Shown: positions 15,171-22,216 of the stretch, in pieces | Position numbering within the stretch: the stretch's first letter is position 1 | Layout: each line of letters starts with the position of its first letter | From: DASZIT01 sp035948855 | GTDB lineage: Bacteria; Actinomycetota; Acidimicrobiia; Acidimicrobiales; RAAP-2 | Assembly: GCA_035948855.1 (NCBI GenBank) | Contig: DASZIT010000114.1 | Span: 1 to 41,169 of the forward strand | DNA: 41,169 nucleotides | Direction of reading: 5' to 3' | Notes under the pieces: model-generated | What the model saw: only the letters and a program-made list of their open reading frames with translations | Databases searched by the model: none | Told to the model about the DNA's origin: nothing | Translations under genes and position numbers: made by a program

Positions 15171-16635
15171 GGACGATCTCCTTTGCCGACTTGTCCGGCC
15201 TCAGCCCTCGCCACGAAGGGTGACGCAGATATCCGTCCGGTGTCCATTCGCTGAACTGGACTTCGCCGACCACCGAGGGTCGGGTCCAGGTGACTCCGGA
15301 ACCCTTCGGCAACGGGGGCGGCGATGAGAACGGGCTGGTCTTCCGCGGCGCCCGCCGAAGCCGTTCGACCAGTTGGGTCCGCTCCGGATCGGAAAAGCCG
15401 GTACCGACCTTGCCCACATAGGCCAGCCCGTCGGCCGCGGGTATCCCGAGGAGCAGCGCTCCGAACGTTCCCCGGCGCGAGCCGTTCCCGGCAGTAAAGC
15501 CACCGATGACCACCTCCTGGGAACGGACGAACTTGGTCTTCACCCACTCGTCACTCCGCCGCCCGGCGCGGTACGGACTCGAGGCCCGCTTGGAGACGAC
15601 CCCTTCGAGGCCATTCTCGATGGCGGTGTTCATCACATCGGCACCGACGCCGGTGAAGGACGGCGCCACCACCCAATGATCGCCGCCGATGCCCAGCGAG
15701 TCGAGCACCTCGCGGCGGTCCCGGTAGGGCAGGTCCACCAGTGACATCCCGTTGAGGTAGAGCAGGTCGAAGAGCATCAGCGACGCCGGCGTCTCCTGGG
15801 CCAGCCGGGTGGCGATCCGGTGATTGTCGACGTGAAGGCGATGCTGGACGAGGGAGAACTTCGGAACACCATCGGGTCCGGTGACCACCACTTCGCCGTC
15901 GAAGAAGGCGGTGGTCATTCCCAACGACGCCCCCAAGCCCTGCAACTCCGGGAACGCCGACGTCAGGTCGAGGTCGTTGCGAGACCGGATGTGCACCCGG
16001 CCCCCCTCCACCGAGACCCCGGCCCGGATACCGTCCCACTTGAATTCGTAGGCCCATCCCCTCCCCTTCGGGAGCTGGCCGGGGGTGGCCAGCATCGGCC
16101 GGAATTCGGTCGGGAGCGGCTCCCAGCCGTCGGGGACCGGGTCACGCCGGTGGATCATCCACTGCTTCCCGTTGGTCGGGAACAGCACATAGCGGCCGTT
16201 GGCGCGGTCCCCGTGCAGCACCACGGAAACCTCTTTTTCCATCCACTTCTCGAGGGTGTAGGTGCCGGTGTCCCACACGGTGACGGTCCCGCCTCCGTAT
16301 TCCCCGGCCGGGATCTCTCCCTCGAAGGCGGCGTAGTCCATCGGGTGGTCTTCGGTGTGCACGGCCAGACGGTTCTGGTGAGGGTCGAGCGGGAGGCCTT
16401 TCGGCAGCGCCCACGAGACCAACACCCCGTCGTGCTCGAGCCGGAAGTCCCAGTGGAGTGCCGAAGCGTGGTGTTCCTGGATGACGAACTTCGGTTCGCC
16501 TTTGGACCGAGCGGCCCGGCCCGACCTGGTTGGCTTCGGGATCGGCTCCGGAGTCCGTCCGACCCGGCGCTTGCCCCGGTACTCATCGAGGGGCTCTGCC
16601 TTGGCCCGGGAGGAGGAAGCTGATCCCGGGGTCAT
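15157..16635 (-). CDS. ligD: LigD: 3'-phosphoesterase plus ATP-dependent DNA ligase
   Basis: A 492-residue two-domain end-joining ligase. Residues 45-165 are the 3'-phosphoesterase domain, with the metal-site segment QEHHASALHWDFRLEHDG. The nucleotidyltransferase domain follows, with motif I KWDGIR (lysine 199 forms the AMP adduct), FFDGEVVV, FDLLYLNG, EGVVSKR and VKTKF. An OB-fold ends the protein with FSEWTPDGYLRHPSWRGLR. The polymerase domain found in fused LigD is encoded by the next gene. I place the start at ATG 16635; an upstream in-frame ATG at 16692 adds a stretch with no family similarity. The order phosphoesterase-ligase with a separate polymerase is one of several known LigD layouts. 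Confidence 0.92.
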   Translation of the reverse strand: MTPGSASSSRAKAEPLDEYRGKRRVGRTPEPIPKPTRSGRAARSKGEPKFVIQEHHASALHWDFRLEHDGVLVSWALPKGLPLDPHQNRLAVHTEDHPMDYAAFEGEIPAGEYGGGTVTVWDTGTYTLEKWMEKEVSVVLHGDRANGRYVLFPTNGKQWMIHRRDPVPDGWEPLPTEFRPMLATPGQLPKGRGWAYEFKWDGIRAGVSVEGGRVHIRSRNDLDLTSAFPELQGLGASLGMTTAFFDGEVVVTGPDGVPKFSLVQHRLHVDNHRIATRLAQETPASLMLFDLLYLNGMSLVDLPYRDRREVLDSLGIGGDHWVVAPSFTGVGADVMNTAIENGLEGVVSKRASSPYRAGRRSDEWVKTKFVRSQEVVIGGFTAGNGSRRGTFGALLLGIPAADGLAYVGKVGTGFSDPERTQLVERLRRAPRKTSPFSSPPPLPKGSGVTWTRPSVVGEVQFSEWTPDGYLRHPSWRGLRPDKSAKEIVRESE

Positions 16636-16932
16636 GGCTTCCGACCGGATCGAAGCCGGGGTGGACCCCAGACAACCCGGAACCCGGGGCATCGTGCCCG
16701 GATACCCGGGCGGTGAGGTCGCCGATCACGCGAAGCCCCGCCCGAGAATGGGTTTCGCCGGGCGGGGGCTTCTGGAGCCGATCTCTGAGTGGGGGATTTG
16801 CGCCGAGACCGACAGATCCCATTGTTCCCCGCCGGCCGGGCTTCAAAACGTCCCGTCCGGGCCCGGCAACTGCCCTGGTCACAGCCGAGGCGGGTCACCC
16901 TCCCCCACCCCGTCGGCGTTGGGGTTTCCGGG

Positions 16933-17673
16933 TCATACCGAGAAGTCGGGCCTGGCTCCGTGGGCGTTGGGAATGCGGCCTTCCGGCTTCTCCCATTCCT
17001 CCTGTCTTCCCAGCGCGGTGAGATCCAGGAAATAGTACGAACCACCCAGGGCTTCCGCGCCTCGGGCGAACATCGAATAGGTGTGGAAGACGTGGTCGCC
17101 ATCGCGCAGGAACATGCTGTGGCCGGGTTGCTCGGACGACCCTTCCGCCAGCCAACCCATACCAACCTTCTCGAGCTCGGCTTTGTTGCGATAATTGAAC
17201 TCTACGGGAGCCACCGACTCGTCCAAGGTGACGTGGAAGTCGTAGTTGAAGTCAGTGCCGTGTGACGAGTACCAGGGGAATCTCCAACCCTTACGAACCC
17301 GGTAGGCCTCGATCTTCTCGAGCGGAGCCCGGGAGACGGTGACAAACGAGGTGTCGCGGGCGTGCAGATGGGCAAGGAGCCCGTCAGATATCTCGTCGGA
17401 CGCCGCGGTACAGCTCGGGCAGCCCTCGTCCCAGCTGGGGTCGAACATGAAGTGGCGGACGATGAGCTGGCGTCGTCCGAGGAAGAGATCCAGCAGGCTG
17501 GCCGTACCGTCCAGTCCTTCGAAGGCATAGTCCTTCTCGATCTTGACCATGGGCAACTCGCGGCGCCGGGTGTTCAGCGCATCGCGGGCCCTCGTCATCT
17601 CCTTCTCGGCTTCGAGCAATTCCTTGCGCGCCACCAGCCACTCTTGGCGGGACACCACCTTTGGAAGACTCAT
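16933..17673 (-). CDS. DUF899 family thioredoxin-fold protein
   Basis: A complete 246-residue DUF899 protein. A helical N-terminus (WLVARKELLEAEKEMTRARD) leads into a thioredoxin-like domain with FMFDPSWDEGCPSC, where C85 and C88 form a CxxC pair. The family segments DFNYDFHV and VFHTYSMFARG come next, and it closes with YYFLDLTALGRQEEW. The redox pair suggests a thiol role, but I know of no established function for the family. The start at ATG 17673 is fixed by GAGGAG six bases upstream. A perfect 16-bp palindrome lies 57-72 bases upstream (17730-17745). The window begins in the end of a second DUF899 gene. The 297 bp downstream of this gene, before the ligD start, show nothing I can name. 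Confidence 0.85.
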   Translation of the reverse strand: MSLPKVVSRQEWLVARKELLEAEKEMTRARDALNTRRRELPMVKIEKDYAFEGLDGTASLLDLFLGRRQLIVRHFMFDPSWDEGCPSCTAASDEISDGLLAHLHARDTSFVTVSRAPLEKIEAYRVRKGWRFPWYSSHGTDFNYDFHVTLDESVAPVEFNYRNKAELEKVGMGWLAEGSSEQPGHSMFLRDGDHVFHTYSMFARGAEALGGSYYFLDLTALGRQEEWEKPEGRIPNAHGARPDFSV

Positions 17674-17729
17674 CGGCTCTCCTCTGACTGGGCTGGTTGA
17701 AACAGAACGCCGCACCTGTCAGTGCCTCA

Positions 17730-17745
17730 TTACCCCGCGGGGTAA
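17730..17745. promoter_or_regulatory. perfect 16-bp palindrome TTACCCCGCGGGGTAA
   Basis: The palindrome has no mismatch and no spacer. It sits 57-72 bases upstream of the DUF899 start, a usual operator position. Its form, TACCCC facing GGGGTA, recalls operators of CsoR/RcnR-type repressors, which sense metals or thiol stress. The resemblance is from memory, and no such regulator is encoded in the window. Confidence 0.5.
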
Positions 17746-17892
17746 GCGTGAAAACGGGTGCCGCCGCAGGGATGGCCGTCCCTCCGACGGTGGCGCTCCA
17801 TCAACAAGGAGAGACCCGGACTGATGGACAAACTCATCGGCCGACTGCCAGCAACCTGGGACCCGCCCACCGACCGAATTCTTGGTTGGCCC

Positions 17893-17939
17893 TTGACACC
17901 GGCTAACGATGTTAGCTACTATGGCTAACAGCGTTAGCC
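17893..17939 (+). promoter_or_regulatory. sigma-70-type promoter with two TetR-type operators
   Basis: The promoter is TTGACA (17893-17898), an 18-base spacer, then TACTAT (17917-17922). Two inverted repeats of the form GCTAAC-N3-GTTAGC are laid on it. The first (17902-17916) fills the spacer. The second, with an extra matching G/C pair (17923-17939), covers the expected transcription start. Their centres are 22 bp apart, about two helical turns. The third gene of the downstream operon encodes a TetR regulator, so autorepression is the simplest reading. Confidence 0.75.
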
Positions 17940-17968
17940 CACGCCAGATCCGAGCCAAGGAGGACCAG

Positions 17969-18433
17969 ATGTCCGAGTCAAGCACCCACTACCAGAAGCC
18001 CGGGTGGTTCACCCAACGGGTCTTCAATCCCTGCGTGGCCGCCATGACCCGCCTCGGCATCAGCATCTGGGGCAGCCGGGTCCTGGAGGTCAAGGGCCGG
18101 CAGAGCGGTATCCCCCGCCACACCCCGGTCAACCTGCTCGATTTCGAGGGCCGGCAGTACCTGGTGGCGCCGAGGGGCGAGGCCCAATGGGTCCGGAATG
18201 CCCGCGCCGACGGCGGACGACTGGTCCTCATCCTGGGCCGGCGACGTGACCCCCGGATCGCCACCGAGCTTCCCGACGGCGAGAAGCCCCCGATCCTGCG
18301 TGCCTATCTGCGCCGATGGAAGGCGGAAGTCGGGGTGTTCTTCGGCGGCGTGAATGCCGACTCCAGCGATGAGGACCATCTGCGCATCGCGCCCGACCAT
18401 CCCGTGTTCGTCCTCTCAGAAGCGACCAGCTGA
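17969..18433 (+). CDS. deazaflavin (F420)-dependent nitroreductase family protein
   Basis: A 154-residue protein of the Ddn/FDR-type split beta-barrel family, whose members use F420H2 to reduce quinones or nitro compounds. The family segments are VLEVKGRQSGIPRHTPVNLLDFEGRQYLVAPRG (about residues 33-65) and AQWVRNARADGG, followed by the closing PDHPVFVLSEA. The ATG at 17969 has AAGGAGG five bases upstream, which fixes the start; earlier in-frame ATGs lie on the operator. It is the first gene of an operon with a DUF2568 membrane protein and a TetR regulator, under a promoter with twin operators. This suggests an inducible response to a small lipophilic or redox-active compound. The true substrate is unknown. 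Confidence 0.82.
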   Translation: MSESSTHYQKPGWFTQRVFNPCVAAMTRLGISIWGSRVLEVKGRQSGIPRHTPVNLLDFEGRQYLVAPRGEAQWVRNARADGGRLVLILGRRRDPRIATELPDGEKPPILRAYLRRWKAEVGVFFGGVNADSSDEDHLRIAPDHPVFVLSEATS

Positions 18434-18527
18434 GATGCACCCGATGGAAGGCAGCAACCGACCCCTCGCCCGTCGAGGTACCCCTCTCCCCTTCCCCGAC
18501 AGTGGATCGCACCCGAGGACGGCCAAC

Positions 18528-18890
18528 ATGGCCCTGCGGTTCATCGTGGAGATGACCGCCTACGCGGCTCTGGGTTACTGGGGTGCGGTCAACCATTCCC
18601 CGCTCATCGTCCGGGTCACCCTGGCCATTGTTACCCCGCTGGCCGCGATGGCCCTATGGTCATTGCTGTTGGCACCCAAGGCGCGTTCGCGTCTGAGGGA
18701 TCCGATGGCCCTGGTGTCGGAGTTGGCCGTCTTCACCGGTGCCGCCGTCGCCCTCGGAGTGTCCGGGCCGGAGTGGCTGAGCGAGGTGTTCATTGCGGTC
18801 GCGGTGGTCAACACCTTCCTGGTCCGCGTCTTCGAGCGCCGCCCCTCCGCGATGCCGTCAACTTACCCGGCCATCCGGAGCGCCGGATGA
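18528..18890 (+). CDS. DUF2568 (YrdB-like) small membrane protein
   Basis: A 120-residue protein with four predicted membrane segments (about residues 4-20, 26-47, 61-77 and 81-96). It matches the build of DUF2568 proteins, with the conserved ALRFIVEMTAYAALGYWG start and FERRP end. I prefer the ATG at 18528, which has GAGG upstream and begins exactly at the family start. An ATG at 18435, right after the nitroreductase stop, would add 31 residues of proline/arginine-rich sequence. The stop overlaps the ATG of the TetR gene (ATGA), so the two are translationally coupled. Function unknown. Confidence 0.7.
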   Translation: MALRFIVEMTAYAALGYWGAVNHSPLIVRVTLAIVTPLAAMALWSLLLAPKARSRLRDPMALVSELAVFTGAAVALGVSGPEWLSEVFIAVAVVNTFLVRVFERRPSAMPSTYPAIRSAG

Positions 18891-19501
18891 CCATCGGGGT
18901 GAACCGCGACACGGACCGGTCATCGGAACATCTCCTGCCGGGTGAGATCGAACGCCCCGAGCCATTGCCGGCCCGATCGGCACGGGTCGCCCAGATCATC
19001 GAGGGCGCCCGGCGGGTGCTGGAAGACGAAGGCCATGACTCCCTCACCATGCGCAGATTGGCTGACGAGCTCGGAATCCAGGCCCCCTCCCTGTACAAGC
19101 ACTTCCCCGGGAAGGCCGGAGTCGAACTGGCGCTCATCGAGGACGCGTTGACCGATATCGGCCAGGTGAGCCATCGGGCGATCCATCAGCCCGGCTCGGA
19201 AGGCCGACTCAACGCCCTCCTCAACACCTATCACCGGTATTCGGTGTCCCACCCGAATCTCTACCGTCTAGCCACCCGCGGACCACTGCTCAGGGATCAG
19301 TTACCTTCCGGCCTGGAGGAGTGGGCCGGCAACCCCTGGTTCGTGGTCACCGGCGACCCGTCCCTGGCCCAGGCGCTCTGGTCCTTTGCTCACGGAATGG
19401 TGATTCTCGAGCTCGACAACCGCTATCCGCCCGGTTCCGACCTCGACGAGACCTGGCGGGTCGGGGCGGCCGCCTTCGGGCGATCCGTCAACCAGGGATG
19501 A
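18887..19501 (+). CDS. TetR family transcriptional regulator, likely autoregulatory
   Basis: A 204-residue TetR-family regulator. The helix-turn-helix is at residues 52-76 (SLTMRRLADELGIQAPSLYKHFPGK). The C-terminal ligand domain includes LLNTYHRYSVSHPNLYRLATRGPL and a closing helix with LWSFAHGMVILELDNR, like TetR proteins with a WHG-type C-terminal domain. The ATG overlaps the preceding stop as ATGA. It is the last gene of the nitroreductase-DUF2568-TetR operon, and the two GCTAAC-N3-GTTAGC operators at the operon promoter are its probable binding sites. The ligand is unknown; the nitroreductase neighbour hints at an aromatic or quinone-like inducer. Confidence 0.88.
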   Translation: MTIGVNRDTDRSSEHLLPGEIERPEPLPARSARVAQIIEGARRVLEDEGHDSLTMRRLADELGIQAPSLYKHFPGKAGVELALIEDALTDIGQVSHRAIHQPGSEGRLNALLNTYHRYSVSHPNLYRLATRGPLLRDQLPSGLEEWAGNPWFVVTGDPSLAQALWSFAHGMVILELDNRYPPGSDLDETWRVGAAAFGRSVNQG

Positions 19502-19741
19502 GGGGCGCCCGGTGGGCTCAGCGGTTCGGCTGACCGTAGTGGAGGGTGATGGATCCGTCGCCGTTCTGGCTGCGGATGGCGCTCGGGTTGGCCCTACCAG
19601 GCGCGCCCCGATTTTGGTCGATGTCCCCCATCGCTCCACCTGGCGGCCGCCCCGCCATCGAGGCGTCATCGTCGTGGTGCAGGTGCTATACGTTCGGTAG
19701 TTGATGCGCCCTTTCCTAGGGATGACTGGTACCCGAAATGG

Positions 19742-22075
19742 ATGTCCATGGCCGAAGGCAGTCGCGACGAAATCGAAATCCTGCTCGAGGCCGATCGAGC
19801 CGCCCGAATTGCCGGCGAATCCGTCGCCCGCTGGTGGAAGGAACATGCGGAGGCCGCCGCTAGTGAGGTAACCAGCGATTCTCTTGATGAACTCCTCCGT
19901 GATGCCCTCGACTCGATACGGCGGGGTATGGCCGCCGACGCCGTCGCGCTCTTGCTGGCCGACGAGTCGGAAGGAGAGCTGGTCGCCCGAGCCGCGACAG
20001 GGCTCGCTGAGGAGGTCACCATCAGTCTGGGAATCCGGGCTGGAGAAGGTATGGCCGGACAAGTCATGGCTCGTCGCCGACCCCAGGTCTTCGACGACCT
20101 TTCGCAGATACACATCGTCTCCCCGGTGCTGAGGAACAGTGGCCTTCGGTCGGTGGTCGCCGCTCCGCTGGTCTCTGAGGGTCGCGTGTTGGGCGTCATC
20201 TATGCCGGTAGTCGGCAGCTGGCCAACTTCACCGGTGCCGATGCCCACATCCTCGAATTGATCGCCAATCAAGTCGCCGGGGCGTTCCGACGGGTGCAGC
20301 TGTTTGAAGCTGAACACTCCGCCCGAACCGAGGCCGAGCAACTGGCGGCCCGCCTGGGGCAAATGCAAGCCGTGACATCGGCTCTGGTCGGTACGTCCAG
20401 CGTCGAGGAGACAGCCTCGGTACTGGCGGAGTCGATGACATCGCACGCTCATCGCCACGAGGGCCGTTGGGGCAGCGTCTGGGTGATACGGGAGGACAAC
20501 ATCGAATTGGCCAGCGACCTCAGTCTGTCGCCGGGCGCCGCCGGGATTGGCCAGGTGCCTCTGGACAGCAGACTTCCGCTGGCCGAGGCGGTAAGACGGC
20601 GCCAGGCGATTTACGTCACCGATGCCGCGCAAGCGGTTTTCGAATACCCAAGCCTCGCCGAGTACTCCGATATCGCCAAGAGTTTCGCGGTGCTTCCCAT
20701 GGTGGTCGGTGAGGCCTGCTTGGGCGCGTTGGTCATCGCTTTCGAAACATCCCATGAATTCAGCGACGCCGAACGGGCTTTTTTTGGTGCGGTCGTCGAT
20801 CAAGCCGCCCAGGCACTCGATCGTGCCAGCCTCTATACCCAACTTTCCGATCTCGCCGACATGAGCGCATTCTTCGCAGAGGCAGCCAAGGTATTAGCCG
20901 AAGCCCCTAGCTTCGCAGACACTCTTGAGCGATTGGCTACCCTCGCCCTCGCCGCGCTCGGGGATATCTGTCTCATCGACGTCGTGGACGAGAGAGGCGA
21001 ACTGCAACGGATGGTGGCGAGGCATCGGGACCCGACCTTCCAGCACCTGGTTGATCTCCTCCGGACCCACTACCCCCCACGACGCGATGGCCCTCATCCA
21101 GCGGCGGAGGTCAGTCGAGTCGGCACGACGAGCTGGTCAGCCCAGATGACCGACGCCTATCTGCGGTCGACCACTCTCGATCAGCACCATTTCGAGATCA
21201 CCAAGGCGTTGGGCTTTAAGTCCTATCTGGCGGTACCGCTGAAGAGCGGCGATGAACTACTCGGATCGCTGACCTTCGTGTCGACGGGGCGACCATTCAG
21301 TTCGAGACACGTTGCCTTCGCTGAGGGTCTGGCGCAACAGGTGGCCGCGGTCGTAGACAGCTCCCGTCGATCAGAAGCGGCTCTCACGACCTCGCGGATC
21401 CTCCAGGAGAGTTTGCTTCCCCACCACCTACCCGAAATCCCCGGATTGTGGATCGACACTCGCTACCTCGCCGCCACCCGGGGACTCGAGGTCGGGGGCG
21501 ACTTCTACGATCTGATGCTTCTTCCGAGCCGGAGAGTGGGGTTCAGCATCGGGGACGTAGCTGGTCACGACCGGCATGCGGCTGCATTGATGGGGCAGAT
21601 TCGAAGTGCCGCCCGTGCACTCGCCGGCCAAGTCGACAGCCCAGCGGAGCTCATCGCCGCGTTGCGGTGGAGTTGGGATCTTCTTGATGCCGACCGAATC
21701 ACCACCGCATTGTTCGCTGAGCTCGACCCGGCCACCGGCGAGCTGATGATGGCTTCCGCTGGGCACTACCCTCCCCTCCTCATCGCCCGAGGAATGACCG
21801 AGTTCTTGCCGGTGCCTCCCACCACCCCGCTCGGAACACCCGACTCTCCGGTGCACCAGTGGTCGGGAACCCTCAAGCGGGGGGAGGTCCTGCTCCTGTA
21901 CACCGATGGTGCCATTGACGAACGCTCAGCCGGAAGTGAGGCGAGCATGGCAAGGTTGGCCGAGGTGGCGTCGGGCGGCGAATTGAATCCGACCTCGGTC
22001 TGCACGCGAATTGTCGATTTCCTGGATGAAGACAGGATTGATGATGTGGCGCTGTTGGCTCTTGCGCTCGACTAG
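19742..22075 (+). CDS. three-GAF-domain PP2C-type (SpoIIE/RsbU) phosphatase
   Basis: A 777-residue soluble signalling protein. Three GAF domains can be seen: about 45-188 (clearest, GEGMAGQVMARRRPQVFDDL), 205-362 and 375-540. A SpoIIE-type serine phosphatase follows from about 550. Metal-site motifs are GGDFYD (585-590), GDVAGHD (604-610), LYTDGAIDER and the final DDVALLALAL. Such proteins dephosphorylate an anti-anti-sigma factor to release a stress sigma factor, with the GAF domains sensing a small ligand, redox state or light. There are no membrane helices and no RsbW/RsbV partner in the window. The start at ATG 19742 lacks a clear ribosome-binding site; ATG 19748 is an alternative. The 240 bp upstream hold no other gene. 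Confidence 0.88.
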   Translation: MSMAEGSRDEIEILLEADRAARIAGESVARWWKEHAEAAASEVTSDSLDELLRDALDSIRRGMAADAVALLLADESEGELVARAATGLAEEVTISLGIRAGEGMAGQVMARRRPQVFDDLSQIHIVSPVLRNSGLRSVVAAPLVSEGRVLGVIYAGSRQLANFTGADAHILELIANQVAGAFRRVQLFEAEHSARTEAEQLAARLGQMQAVTSALVGTSSVEETASVLAESMTSHAHRHEGRWGSVWVIREDNIELASDLSLSPGAAGIGQVPLDSRLPLAEAVRRRQAIYVTDAAQAVFEYPSLAEYSDIAKSFAVLPMVVGEACLGALVIAFETSHEFSDAERAFFGAVVDQAAQALDRASLYTQLSDLADMSAFFAEAAKVLAEAPSFADTLERLATLALAALGDICLIDVVDERGELQRMVARHRDPTFQHLVDLLRTHYPPRRDGPHPAAEVSRVGTTSWSAQMTDAYLRSTTLDQHHFEITKALGFKSYLAVPLKSGDELLGSLTFVSTGRPFSSRHVAFAEGLAQQVAAVVDSSRRSEAALTTSRILQESLLPHHLPEIPGLWIDTRYLAATRGLEVGGDFYDLMLLPSRRVGFSIGDVAGHDRHAAALMGQIRSAARALAGQVDSPAELIAALRWSWDLLDADRITTALFAELDPATGELMMASAGHYPPLLIARGMTEFLPVPPTTPLGTPDSPVHQWSGTLKRGEVLLLYTDGAIDERSAGSEASMARLAEVASGGELNPTSVCTRIVDFLDEDRIDDVALLALALD

Positions 22076-22216
22076 CGACGATAGGGCATTGCCAGCGGGA
22101 ATCGAATGCTAATGGTTGGGTAGAGATCGGTGCGAGGGGCGCCGAAGCCTTCCTGTCCAAGAGGCAAGATGCTGGTTCGCCCCTTGATGTCGAAGTGCCG
22201 GCTGGCCGCTGAACGG

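Noticed and set aside
16636..16932. Possible gene in the 297-bp gap between ligD and the DUF899 gene
   Set aside because: Open frames here are proline/glycine-rich continuations of shadows from the flanking genes; no start signal or family similarity is seen.
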